Assembly (NCBI GenBank): GCA_030272835.1
Contig: SZOQ01000007.1
Coordinates: forward strand, 15,345 to 79,344
Direction of reading: 5' to 3'
DNA: 64,000 bases
Source of the DNA: 2-12-FULL-60-25 sp003576745
GTDB taxonomy: Bacteria > Patescibacteriota > Patescibacteriia > 2-12-FULL-60-25
Shown here one piece after another: positions 16,746-24,535 of this stretch. The number at the start of each line of letters is the position of its first letter. Position 1 is the first letter of the stretch. The notes beneath the pieces were generated by a model. The model saw only the letters and a program-made list of their open reading frames with translations. It made no database searches and was not told where the DNA came from. The position numbers were made by a program, and so were the translations under genes.

Positions 16746-16972
16746 GCTACAGGTTACGGGAGAGAGTATAGCTGGAATCTATTGGCAATTGGGAAAAGGG
16801 CACAGGGCTAAGGGAAGAGACGGGGTTCGGGTCTAGGATGAAACCGCTTGCCTACGAACCTACGGTCTTATTGCACATGGGCAAAAGAAACGGGGTTCGG
16901 GGAAGATTCTGCTCCCCCTACGCAACTACGTCCTACACACCCTACTCCCCACTCCCTACTTCCTACTCCCTT
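16746..16972. repeat. Intergenic word-mosaic array R3
   Basis: Words in order: GCTACAGGTTACGGG, TATTGGCAATTGGGAAAAGG, CACAGGGCTAAGGG, GGGGTTCGGGTCTAGGATG, GCCTACGAACCTACGGTC, then the core hairpin GGGGAAGATTCTGCTCCCC, CCTACGCAACTACGTCC and a C-rich tail CCCTACTTCCTACTCCC. The tail encodes, in antisense, the last four codons and the TAG stop of the nuclease gene that ends at 16956. Confidence 0.88.
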
Positions 16973-18434
16973 CCCAAGGATACGGAGGATCATACGCCGC
17001 GAGTTCGGATGCATACTGGGTGAGCCAGTCACGAAGAAAAGCCGTTGCCCTCACATCGTCTTCGTTGTACTCCAGAATCTGCCGGAGATCCTCCTCATCC
17101 CCCTTTTCGCACCACCGTTCGAACCAATCAATGCTTTCTCCGCCGCTTTTAATATTTCCGCGCCAATGAAATCCAAGAAATGTGCAAATATATTTCAAGC
17201 CATAAAAGTACAAAGGGTAGGTAACACGCTTCGTTGCGTAAGGCTTAAGATCGATAAAGCGAGATCGAAAACGGTCGAGCCATATTGAACCGCCATATCT
17301 CTCTTCGAGAATGGCGAGCCGCATGGGCTCGTATGGAGCGTAATGGTATACGATGAATTCCGACGGAAGCGTCTCCAGCCAAGCAAGAAATGACGTCCAC
17401 ATTTCCTTTTCGTCCTCGGGTTTTCGGGCAAGAAAGGAGCGATATTCTTCTTTCCCCTCATGACGGATCAGAATCCCGTAAAGATAATCGACATCATTCG
17501 GCGGATCGCTTTCGATATCAAAGTGTATTTCGAACGGCGTTGCCGAAAACTCGACTGGTTCTTTAATAAATACCGTTCCGCGGATCAGCGACTGCGCTTG
17601 GAATTTTATGGATTCCAGCGCATGCGCCGTGAGTCCCGGAGCTGCGCCGGCAAGCGATTCAATATGCATCTCTGCGGCATCGTCAACGGTTCGTATGCCG
17701 AGCAAACGCAAGGCAGTCAATTTTTTGACATCCACGTTGTACAAAAGCGCGATATCATTCGCCGCTTTTGCCTGAGCTTCGCAGGCTCTCCCCCACGGAC
17801 TGGTGTCAAAACAGGCTTTCCGGAGCACGAGATCCGGCTTGTCTCCCTGCCGAATGGATTCAAGGCGGCCGAGGATGTTTTCGAAGTCCGTGAAATCGGT
17901 TCGAGGATCGAACCAGTGCTCTTCCTGATCATTATTGATGATACCTGCCTTTTCTGGGAACACGTCCTGAATGCGTTCCAGCAAAATGCTGTAAAACATG
18001 AGCTGATAGCGATGTGAAGGCTTGAGAACATGCGCCGCCTTAATATCAACGGGAATATAGTGCCAGTTGCCGAGCGATGAGGAACCGTCCGTTTTTATGA
18101 GAATATCCGGACGCCCTTGCCAATCGCCGCTTATGAGCGTCCCTTGATAGATAATCTCCGCGCCGCTTTCCATGGCGTGCGTTGTTTCCCGAAACAGCGT
18201 CTCCGGATTTCCTGTTGATGAGAGCTCTGTAACGCCTCTGCCCCCGAACACCTGTTCCATGACGCGCTTCTCATGGGCGACCCCGTCATCCCAACGCCTG
18301 ATTTCTCCGGGGGTCTGCTCACGTTTGAGTGCCGCCTCGCCCTCTGAGGCAAAACGATCGAGCCATGGCCAATGAGGACAGGTGAGAAATTTATAGAAAT
18401 CCGTCGCAGTCAAATAGTCCTTCCGGCGTTTCAT
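16956..18434 (-). CDS. TM0106-type RecB-like nuclease with RNase H-like domain
   Basis: 492 residues. The N-terminal 180 residues are a RecB/Cas4-like PD-(D/E)XK nuclease region (WQGRPDILIKTDG, YIPVDIKAAHVLKPSHRYQLMFY); the C-terminal half is an RNase H-fold exonuclease-like domain (HFDIESDPPNDVDYLYG with the DxE motif, FIVYHYAPYE, and NEDDVRATAFLRDWL). This domain order matches the uncharacterised TM0106/TIGR03491 family, thought to process nucleic acids. It is the last gene of a three-gene operon; its ATG overlaps the stop of the lipoprotein before it (ATGA). The C-terminal SRK and stop codon lie in array R3. Confidence 0.85.
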   Translation of the reverse strand: MKRRKDYLTATDFYKFLTCPHWPWLDRFASEGEAALKREQTPGEIRRWDDGVAHEKRVMEQVFGGRGVTELSSTGNPETLFRETTHAMESGAEIIYQGTLISGDWQGRPDILIKTDGSSSLGNWHYIPVDIKAAHVLKPSHRYQLMFYSILLERIQDVFPEKAGIINNDQEEHWFDPRTDFTDFENILGRLESIRQGDKPDLVLRKACFDTSPWGRACEAQAKAANDIALLYNVDVKKLTALRLLGIRTVDDAAEMHIESLAGAAPGLTAHALESIKFQAQSLIRGTVFIKEPVEFSATPFEIHFDIESDPPNDVDYLYGILIRHEGKEEYRSFLARKPEDEKEMWTSFLAWLETLPSEFIVYHYAPYEPMRLAILEERYGGSIWLDRFRSRFIDLKPYATKRVTYPLYFYGLKYICTFLGFHWRGNIKSGGESIDWFERWCEKGDEEDLRQILEYNEDDVRATAFLRDWLTQYASELAAYDPPYPWEGSRK

Positions 18435-19060
18435 GGAATGGGAGAGATATCGGGCGGATATTCGCTCGCGTCAACCGACCGGAGATCCAGCGAGTCGATG
18501 GCCGTTTTACAGGCATTCCACATAAATGAACGATCGGCATCGAACCCCACACGGCATTCCGCAAAATAGAACGCTTTCCCGGGATTTTCGGGATCCGGAA
18601 CGAACATTTTCAGAATCGACGCCTTGAGCACGGGATGATTTACAAGCAGAAGATACCGGGTGTCTCCGGCGTCGGCATACACAACGTCATGGATGTCCGA
18701 ATCTTTCTGCCTGCGAAATTCCCCCTCGGGTCCGGTATTCGCGAAATACTGAACCCGAATGTGATTGATGCTATCGTCCTTCGAGGGCCTCCACACCGGT
18801 CCGCTCCCCGTCCACGCATCCGGAATGCGAAGGCTCATTTGTTTGCCGGCTTCCGTGTCGAGATATACGCGGACTATTGCGTGTTCGATGGAATTCGCGC
18901 GGCCATATTCTTTCCATGCGCTCGAAGGAGCCTTGATATTCTGGCGGCCTCCCTCCTCTAAAATGGCACTCTTCGATTCCTGCCGGCATCCGACGCCAAG
19001 AATGGTCAGTCCGGCGACAACAATCACCGCGAGATATGGACGGTTCGCAATTTTTTTCAT
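18431..19060 (-). CDS. Lipoprotein of unknown function
   Basis: 209 residues from the ATG at 19060. A signal peptide with a lipobox (TILGVGCRQ, Cys near residue 25) marks it for lipid attachment at the outer face of the membrane. The mature domain is compact, with no known motif that I can name (segments SLRIPDAWTGSGPVW, YLLLVNHPVLKASI). It sits 1 base after the preceding two-helix membrane protein and overlaps the nuclease gene by 4 bases, so all three are translated from one message; the common task is not clear. An alternative start 12 codons upstream would put the charged TKNHPLYGLP in front of the signal peptide. Confidence 0.75.
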   Translation of the reverse strand: MKKIANRPYLAVIVVAGLTILGVGCRQESKSAILEEGGRQNIKAPSSAWKEYGRANSIEHAIVRVYLDTEAGKQMSLRIPDAWTGSGPVWRPSKDDSINHIRVQYFANTGPEGEFRRQKDSDIHDVVYADAGDTRYLLLVNHPVLKASILKMFVPDPENPGKAFYFAECRVGFDADRSFMWNACKTAIDSLDLRSVDASEYPPDISPIP

Positions 19061-19061
19061 A

Positions 19062-19436
19062 TCAGGAAGACCATAGAGAGGATGGTTTTTCGTCATCGAC
19101 GACGAGCCCTTTCTTGTCTAATGATACATAATGCATGATACGCACGAGGCTTTGCAAGCCGATCATTGCGCCGGAAAGCGCACTCGTAAAAAGAAGCGCC
19201 GCAAGAAATGCCGGATGCCGCGGAAGGGCGTTCAGCCATCCGGAAAGCCCCGATGACGCGAGAATGCCGAGCCATGCGAACAGGATTCCGAAACCGAGCA
19301 TAACGAGCGTCGGCACAAGCACTAAAAGGACGGCAACAAACATATTCTTCGGCCTCGGCAGCGTCGGAAGCGGATGCGGCGGCTTTGCACGAAGCGACGG
19401 AGATTTCAGCCACGCCATACACTTAGCGTAGCGCAT
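19062..19436 (-). CDS. Small membrane protein with two helices
   Basis: 124 residues (or 118 from the ATG at 19418). Two clear membrane segments: about 32-60 (VAVLLVLVPTLVMLGFGILF) and 78-102 (FLAALLFTSALSGAMIGLQS), with a proline-rich basic N-terminus and a short charged C-terminus facing the cytoplasm. I recognise no family. It opens the operon with the lipoprotein and the RecB-like nuclease and ends 1 base before the lipoprotein start. Confidence 0.65.
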   Translation of the reverse strand: MRYAKCMAWLKSPSLRAKPPHPLPTLPRPKNMFVAVLLVLVPTLVMLGFGILFAWLGILASSGLSGWLNALPRHPAFLAALLFTSALSGAMIGLQSLVRIMHYVSLDKKGLVVDDEKPSSLWSS

Positions 19437-19447
19437 ATGTGAAATAG

Positions 19448-19472
19448 AACAAAACCCCGGAGGGGTTTTGTT
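19448..19472 (-). terminator. Terminator of rpmG
   Basis: AACAAAACCCC and GGGGTTTTGTT form a perfect 11-bp stem with a 3-base loop, overlapping the rpmG stop codon. It is palindromic, so it also shields the operon downstream. Confidence 0.92.
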
Positions 19473-19641
19473 ACTTCGTCTCTTTGTACCACGTATGTTT
19501 CCGTGCGATGGGATTGAATTTTTTCAGGCGAAGGCGTTCCTTTAGTTTTTTCTTATTCTTTTGCGAATACAAAATGTGGCCCTTGCCAACCCCCCGTTCG
19601 TCCCCTTCGGATTCGAGTTTGATAAGCGTTTCTTGAGACAT
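19471..19641 (-). CDS. rpmG: 50S ribosomal protein L33
   Basis: 56 residues, too short for most ORF lists. Sequence landmarks are YSQKNKKKLKERLRLKKFNP and ARKHTWYKETK, which fit the L33 signature (KN-x-K-x-x-RL-x-L-KK-F/Y-x-P-x-x-RKH). The four zinc-binding cysteines of the C+ form are absent, so this is the C- type. The N-terminus MSQETLIKLESEGDERGVGK is slightly longer than in E. coli. It precedes no other ribosomal gene here; tRNA-Thr lies upstream on the same strand. Confidence 0.9.
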   Translation of the reverse strand: MSQETLIKLESEGDERGVGKGHILYSQKNKKKLKERLRLKKFNPIARKHTWYKETK

Positions 19642-19730
19642 AGATTGAAGATTTGCCCTGCCACCGCCTTACAGCTGGCTAATCCGCACGCGGACCGCAT
19701 CCGGTTCCGGCAATGCCGAAAACGAGATAA

Positions 19731-19807
19731 TGGAGCCAGCGGCGGGAGTCGAACCCACGACCTACGGTTTACAAAACCGTCGCTCTAACCAACTGAGCTA
19801 CGCTGGC
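19731..19807 (-). tRNA. tRNA-Thr (anticodon TGT)
   Basis: 77 bases. Acceptor GCCAGCG pairs with CGCTGGC, discriminator T, encoded CCA; anticodon arm ACGGT-TTTGTAA-ACCGT gives TGT; T-arm GTGGG-TTCGACT-CCCGC. The UCCA end is complementary to the UGGA of the thrS T-box at 48311-48314. Confidence 0.95.
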
Positions 19808-19859
19808 AAGGGGCAAAAGTAGTGGGATCATACGCAAACAGCCCTGTTTTGTCAATGGG

Positions 19860-20035
19860 AAAACATCGGGTCAGGAGGTCGCTATTCGCAATGAGGTGCG
19901 GGGCTCGGGTTATGGGGTACGGAGAGATTGTAACTGGGGGCTTCTATATGGCAATTAGCAAAAGGGCAAAGGGTTCGGGGAGAATTATGCTCCCCCTACG
20001 CAACTACGTACTCTTCCTCCCTCCGCAACCATGCA
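19860..20035. repeat. Intergenic word-mosaic array R4
   Basis: GGGGCTCGGGTTATGGGGTA, ATATGGCAATTAGCAAAAGG, GCAAAGGGTTCGGGGAG with the core hairpin GGGGAGAATTATGCTCCCC (19977-19995), CCTACGCAACTACGTACTC and CCCTCCGCAACC. It lies between tRNA-Thr and the 3' end of the next minus-strand gene. Confidence 0.88.
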
Positions 20036-20050
20036 ACGACGTTCCTCATT

Positions 20051-20740
20051 CTAGCTTCGAATTTCTCGATCAAGCCTATCAAGCCAGGCACGCGCTTTGT
20101 CCTGTCCGCCGAGGCCGAAAGCAAGTCCGCCCGCAATAGCGAGCATGGCAATGAAGCCTGTAAACAATGTCTGAATAAGCGCGGCAGCGACATGAAGCTG
20201 AACAAGCGCGGCAAGAAGCGCAAAGATGATAATCGACCACTTTGCCACAGCGCTCAAGGGACCGGCGGCCGTTGCGGGAATTTTTGAAGCCTCCGCAGCC
20301 TTATGGACAACCTGTCGAACGAAATTTCCGGCGACAATACCAATGGTAAGGATAACAATGGCGGCGATGACATTCGGGATATACAGAGCGACGTCCTGCA
20401 GGAACAGCGTCACCTGTCCGATATTGAGGATATCAACGACAGCAATCAATGTTGCGATGATCAAGAACCATTTGACGATCCAGCCGAGCAGTTTCGAGAG
20501 AGAAAACGAAATGCCGATTTTACGGAATTCATCCGTTACGCCCGTACTCTGGACCAGGTTGTCGACCTTCGCCATGGCAATAACGCGGGCGGCCAGCTTT
20601 CCAAGCATGCCGGCGACGATGACCCCGACGATCAGAACAATGATCGCCCCGAGAATTTGAGGAAGGAAACCGAGCAGCTGAATCCACAAGTTTTGGAGAG
20701 ACGCGACAATGGTCGCACCCCAAAGATTGAGATAATTCAT
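20051..20740 (-). CDS. TM-helix (MscS-like, CmpX-type) membrane protein
   Basis: 229 residues with five or six predicted membrane helices and two copies of the 'conserved TM helix' pattern (ILGAIIVLIVGVIVAGMLGK near 31 and IPNVIAAIVILTIGIVAGNF near 124), each followed by a charged amphipathic segment. This pattern belongs to the PF05552 family found in CmpX-like and cyanobacterial mechanosensitive-channel relatives. The MscS beta domain is missing, as is usual for CmpX proteins. A role as a small-conductance mechanosensitive or osmotic channel is inferred from family only. The gene stands between arrays R4 and R5. Confidence 0.8.
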   Translation of the reverse strand: MNYLNLWGATIVASLQNLWIQLLGFLPQILGAIIVLIVGVIVAGMLGKLAARVIAMAKVDNLVQSTGVTDEFRKIGISFSLSKLLGWIVKWFLIIATLIAVVDILNIGQVTLFLQDVALYIPNVIAAIVILTIGIVAGNFVRQVVHKAAEASKIPATAAGPLSAVAKWSIIIFALLAALVQLHVAAALIQTLFTGFIAMLAIAGGLAFGLGGQDKARAWLDRLDREIRS

Positions 20741-20839
20741 ATGAAAAATAAGGTGTGAATAGATTGTACGAGCCCCTTAGGGACATAATACATACCGGAC
20801 AGGGAGGGGGCAAAACTCGGCAGAGAGGCGATGGCAACT

Positions 20840-21172
20840 CATATTACGGGTCTCGAGTTACGCGTCTAGGATAAAACCACTTACCTACAAACCTACGGTC
20901 TTACGGACCTACGAACGTACTGGCCAAGGGCAAAGGGTTAAGGGCAAAGGGAACGGGGATCGGGTTTAGGATGAACAGCACATCCTACAAACCTACGGTT
21001 TTACGGACCTACGATTCTACAGACCTAGGGCAAAGGGCAATTATGTTCCCCCTACGCAACCACGCAACTACGTCCTACGTACTCTTCGCATCCCGCATAC
21101 CGCATGACCCAAGGCTCATGGCCCACGGCCAACCTCCCCCACTCCCGAATACAATAACACGCCCCATTTCAG
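20840..21172. repeat. Intergenic word-mosaic array R5 (longest)
   Basis: Contains the full word set twice: GGGTCTCGAGTTACGCGTC, CTACAAACCTACGGTC, GACCTACGAACGTAC, GGCAAAGGGTTAAGGGCAAA, ATCGGGTTTAGGATGAACAG, CTACAAACCTACGGTTTTAC, GGCAATTATGTTCCCCCTAC, ACGCAACTACGTCCTACGT, CATCCCGCATACCGCATG, GGCTCATGGCCCACGGCC and CCCCCACTCCC. Its C-rich end abuts the 3' end of tRNA-Tyr. The segment around AGGATGAACAGC-CATCC recurs in array R14. Confidence 0.9.
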
Positions 21173-21183
21173 GGACGCGCTAT

Positions 21184-21269
21184 TGGTGGGTGGGGAAGGG
21201 TTCGAACCTTCGAAGGCGAATGCCAGCAGATTTACAGTCTGCCCCGTTTGACCACTTCGGTACCCACCC
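21184..21269 (-). tRNA. tRNA-Tyr (anticodon GTA)
   Basis: 86 bases with a long variable arm. Acceptor GGGTGGG pairs with CCCACCC, discriminator A, encoded CCA; anticodon arm GCAGA-CTGTAAA-TCTGC gives GTA; T-arm AAGGG-TTCGAAC-CCTTC. Confidence 0.95.
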
Positions 21270-21270
21270 A

Positions 21271-21346
21271 TGGAGCCGTTGACCGGACTTGAACCGGTGA
21301 CCTTCTCCTTACCATGGAGATGCTCTACCAACTGAGCTACAACGGC
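21271..21346 (-). tRNA. tRNA-Thr (anticodon GGT)
   Basis: 76 bases, 1 base upstream of tRNA-Tyr on the same strand. Acceptor GCCGTTG pairs with CAACGGC, discriminator T, encoded CCA; anticodon arm TCTCC-ATGGTAA-GGAGA gives GGT; T-arm CACCGG-TTCAAGT-CCGGT. Its UCCA end also fits the thrS T-box. Confidence 0.95.
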
Positions 21347-21412
21347 GTGAAAATGTCGTGTTCTGAAGTACCGCGAGCCGCATTCCTACGATGGCCGGCG
21401 ACACTCTTCCCG

Positions 21413-22294
21413 CTACGCTCTTCCCAGAGGCAGCGCATCAATTTTTTCCTGCAGGCTTTGGAGTTTGGAGCGATCGTGGCTCACAAGCCGCAGCCGGTCA
21501 TACCGGCGCTCTGCTTCGGCGCGATCGCGGACGAGTATAGCAGTTTCCACGGATAATTCAAGGAAGCGAGGCGACTTTGGATCCAATTCGCAGGCTTTTT
21601 TTGCATGAACCCAGGCATATTCGGGAGATCCGTATTTTACATAAAACTGGGCGAGTTCGGCATGACGCTTCGCGAGTCGCGGATTTTTCTCAAGAGCCTT
21701 TTTCCGCATGTGTTCCGCTTGTCCAAGATCGCCTTCAGCTTCTTCAATATCTCCAAGACCCGCATAGGTCGAATCATCATCACCGTGGATGCGGATAAGA
21801 AAATGAAACAGTTCCTTTGCCTGTTTATATTGTTTTGTTTGCAAATACAGCAGGGCGAGCCCCCGATAGCCCTCGATGCTCCTTTTATCCCGTTTTAAAA
21901 TTTCGAGAAACGCCCGCTCCGCCTCCGCCCACTTTCCGTCGCGGAGCAATGCGCGCGCCTCCTGCAGCTTGCTCTTCATGTCCCGCGCGTCTCCGTCATC
22001 ATTACTGCCGGCCATCGATGCGCCGGCGGCCTTCGCAAGACGTGACTCCATCCGGCGATACCGCTGCTTAAACGCCGCGACGGCGCGCCTTCCCGCCTGC
22101 CCGAGCGGCGCGGTCAATACCCGCAACCTCCTCTGAAAACGATCCCGCACCATCCTGTCACGCGCCTTGCGTTCCTGCTCCGCCCGAATGGTCTCCGGAT
22201 TCAGCAGGCGAATTTCTCCCCAATGCTTTACAAGCACCAAAGCAATCACGCCAGCGGCGAGGAGTGCAAGAACGAGCGATGCCCACAACAGCAT
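21413..22294 (-). CDS. Membrane-anchored TPR protein
   Basis: 293 residues. One N-terminal membrane helix (residues 3-23, LWASLVLALLAAGVIALVLV) is followed by a strongly basic linker (ARDRMVRDRFQRRLRVL) and, from about residue 105, four tetratricopeptide-like repeats (WAEAERAFLEILKRD, YLQTKQYKQAKELFHFLI, GDLGQAEHMRKKALEKNPRL, ...AWVHAKKACELDPKSPRF). TPR arrays bind other proteins; the cytoplasmic arrangement suggests a scaffold at the membrane. The partner is unknown. It follows tpiA on the same strand with a 30-base gap. Confidence 0.82.
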   Translation of the reverse strand: MLLWASLVLALLAAGVIALVLVKHWGEIRLLNPETIRAEQERKARDRMVRDRFQRRLRVLTAPLGQAGRRAVAAFKQRYRRMESRLAKAAGASMAGSNDDGDARDMKSKLQEARALLRDGKWAEAERAFLEILKRDKRSIEGYRGLALLYLQTKQYKQAKELFHFLIRIHGDDDSTYAGLGDIEEAEGDLGQAEHMRKKALEKNPRLAKRHAELAQFYVKYGSPEYAWVHAKKACELDPKSPRFLELSVETAILVRDRAEAERRYDRLRLVSHDRSKLQSLQEKIDALPLGRA

Positions 22295-22324
22295 ATTTCC
22301 TTTGGTGTAATGAAAGCGGGCCTT

Positions 22325-23083
22325 TTATGCGGGGACGGCCGAACGACACAGGAGGGCAAAGGTCCTCGGATCAAGCGACGCACCGCCGACCAGGGCTCCG
22401 TCGATTCCCGTGGTCGTCATATAGGCATGGATATTCCGATCCGTTACGGATCCGCCGTAAATGATACGGATTTCATCCTTTATCCTTGGTCCCCAGGCTG
22501 ACCCAATAACATCGCGTATGACGTCATGAGCTTCCTTCGCCATCACCGGATCGCAGGGTTTGCCGCTCCCTATTGCCCACACGGGTTCATAGGCGATGAC
22601 GGCAGGAGCCCTGCCGTCCGGTTTCAGATCGGCGACAGCCTTCGCTACCTGTTTTTTGATGATGCTTTTCGTCTGTTTCTTTTTGCGTTCGACTTCCGTT
22701 TCCCCCACGCAGACAACCGGAACGATACCGGCTTTTTGCAGAGCCGCGGCCTTTTTTGCCGTCATGTCATCCGTTTCCCCCAAATACCGGCGCCGTTCAC
22801 TGTGCCCCACGAGGCACAACGATACGCCAAATTCAACAAGCATGGTCGGAGAAATTTCGCCGGTGTACGCTCCTTCCTTCTCCCAAAAAACGTTTTGCGC
22901 GCATAGCGCCGGAATCGTCGCGCGGCCGAGCGATGCCCGCGCAGCGGCGAGCGACACGGACGGTACCGCGATGCCGATATCCAAATCCTTCGGCAAACGC
23001 TCCCGCCGGAATGCGCGGACCCAGGCGCCGGCCTTCACCGGACCATAATACATTTTCCAGTTCGCGATGATGAGTTTGTTCAT
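22325..23083 (-). CDS. tpiA: Triosephosphate isomerase
   Basis: 252 residues from the ATG at 23083. It interconverts dihydroxyacetone phosphate and glyceraldehyde 3-phosphate in glycolysis. Catalytic residues are all in place: Asn8 and Lys10 in IIANWKM, His94 in VGHSERR, Glu166 in AYEPVWAIGSG; the phosphate-binding IIYGGSV and LVGGASL loops follow. The 14 extra codons upstream in frame overlap the end of the M16 gene spacer and do not resemble the family N-terminus. It starts 17 bases after the M16 peptidase stop, so the two are probably one operon with the TPR gene. Confidence 0.97.
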   Translation of the reverse strand: MNKLIIANWKMYYGPVKAGAWVRAFRRERLPKDLDIGIAVPSVSLAAARASLGRATIPALCAQNVFWEKEGAYTGEISPTMLVEFGVSLCLVGHSERRRYLGETDDMTAKKAAALQKAGIVPVVCVGETEVERKKKQTKSIIKKQVAKAVADLKPDGRAPAVIAYEPVWAIGSGKPCDPVMAKEAHDVIRDVIGSAWGPRIKDEIRIIYGGSVTDRNIHAYMTTTGIDGALVGGASLDPRTFALLCRSAVPA

Positions 23084-23099
23084 ACAAAGCGAATTGGTT

Positions 23100-24383
23100 T
23101 TACTCCATTTTGAATATTTTTTCAAGAGCAGACGTGTTTCTGAACGGACCGATCACCGAGGCCGCCATGGCATGAGGACGGAAGATATCTCGCGCAACGC
23201 GACGAATGTCCCCCGCCGTCACGTTCTGAATGCGTGTCATGCGTTCCTCCGGCGTTTCTATTTTGTTCAAAAACATCAGCTGTTTACCGTACCAGTCTGC
23301 CTGAAACTGCGATTCTTCAAACGCGAGGGTTACACGGCCGCGGATATTCTGTTTCGCCTGTCGAAGCTCCTTAGGCGACACCGGCACGCGCTGTATCTTC
23401 TTCAATTCGTCAAAAATGGTTTTCACTGCTTCCGGAAGACGGCGTTTATCAAGACCCGACAGAATACTGAAGATGCCCGTATCTTCCAATGGCTGATGGC
23501 CTGCCTGAATGGAGTAGCAAAGTCCGCGCCGTTCGCGGACCTGAATAAAAAGACGGGAAGACATGGTCCCACCGAGAATCGTGGCGAGGAGCGTTGCTGC
23601 CGGAACGTCACTGTGATGGAGCGGCAGACCGTAAAAGGCCATGCCTATCTGCACTTGTTCCGTATTCTTTTCCTGTATTTTTAGCGGCGACGTTAATGCT
23701 CGTGGCGCCTGAAACGGCCGATAATCCGCATCATACCGTTGCACAGGCCGCGGCACGGATCCGAATGTCCGATCGAGCAGGGACATGATGTTTTCCGCGA
23801 CGTTTCCCGCAATGACGACCGTCAGCCGTTCCGGAATATAATACGCGTCGCGATATTCGATGAGTTTTCGCCGCGGGACAGTACGGATAACCTCCCTGGG
23901 ACCGGCGATATTCCAACCAAGCGTGGATCCGGGAAACAGCGCTTCTTCCAGCAAATCCTCGATATGCATGCGTGGATTATCTTCGTACATGTTGATCTCC
24001 TCGATGATGACACCCCGTTCTCTGTTGATTTCTTTCGACGCGTATGTCGAATGGAACAGCATGTCGTGGAGCAAATCTACCGCAAGCGGCGTCTGCGACG
24101 CATCTATTTTTACGTAATATCCCGTGTAATCCTTTGACGTCATGGCATTGTATTCCGCGCCATACTGATCCAAAAGACGCGTAAGCACTTGCGTATCCTT
24201 GCGACGCCTCGTCCCCTTAAACATGAGATGCTCAATAAAATGCGAGGCGCCGTTGATGTCTTTCGTCTCATACCTAGACCCCACGCGGCAAAACACGAAT
24301 ACCGTCATGGAGGCCGCGCCTTTCTGCGGGCTCAAAATGACCGGAATGCCGTTTTTCAGATGTCTAATGATGGGTTTTTTCAT
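23100..24383 (-). CDS. M16-family zinc metallopeptidase (processing-peptidase-like)
   Basis: 427 residues. The inverted zinc motif HFIEH is at 48-52 (His48, Glu51, His52) and the third ligand lies in GVIIEEINMYEDNP near residue 125-137. The C-terminal half carries the R-Y-pair substrate loop (GTMSSRLFIQVRERRGLCYSI). These features fit the bacterial M16B family related to mitochondrial processing peptidase and YmxG/PqqL; substrates are usually small peptides or signal remnants. The protein has no signal peptide, so it acts in the cytoplasm. First gene of the M16-tpiA-TPR group. Confidence 0.93.
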   Translation of the reverse strand: MKKPIIRHLKNGIPVILSPQKGAASMTVFVFCRVGSRYETKDINGASHFIEHLMFKGTRRRKDTQVLTRLLDQYGAEYNAMTSKDYTGYYVKIDASQTPLAVDLLHDMLFHSTYASKEINRERGVIIEEINMYEDNPRMHIEDLLEEALFPGSTLGWNIAGPREVIRTVPRRKLIEYRDAYYIPERLTVVIAGNVAENIMSLLDRTFGSVPRPVQRYDADYRPFQAPRALTSPLKIQEKNTEQVQIGMAFYGLPLHHSDVPAATLLATILGGTMSSRLFIQVRERRGLCYSIQAGHQPLEDTGIFSILSGLDKRRLPEAVKTIFDELKKIQRVPVSPKELRQAKQNIRGRVTLAFEESQFQADWYGKQLMFLNKIETPEERMTRIQNVTAGDIRRVARDIFRPHAMAASVIGPFRNTSALEKIFKME

Positions 24384-24394
24384 AGAAGAAGCGA

Positions 24395-24535
24395 CTGGGA
24401 CTCGGGTTACGGGGAAGAATGAACAAAAGGGCTAATAAGGGCGAAGAGAACGGGTTACGGGTTTCGGGGCGCAAGGCTCACGGCTCATGGCCCACGTCCT
24501 CCTCCCCAGCTCCTACCTAATCCCTACGTCCTACC
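24395..24535. repeat. Intergenic word-mosaic array R6
   Basis: GGGACTCGGGTTACGGGGAA, GGGTTACGGGTTTCGGGGCG, CAAGGCTCACGGCTCATGGC, CTCCTACCTAATCCCTACG and TCCTACC. The last 19 bases form the end of glyQS in antisense, including its stop codon. Confidence 0.85.
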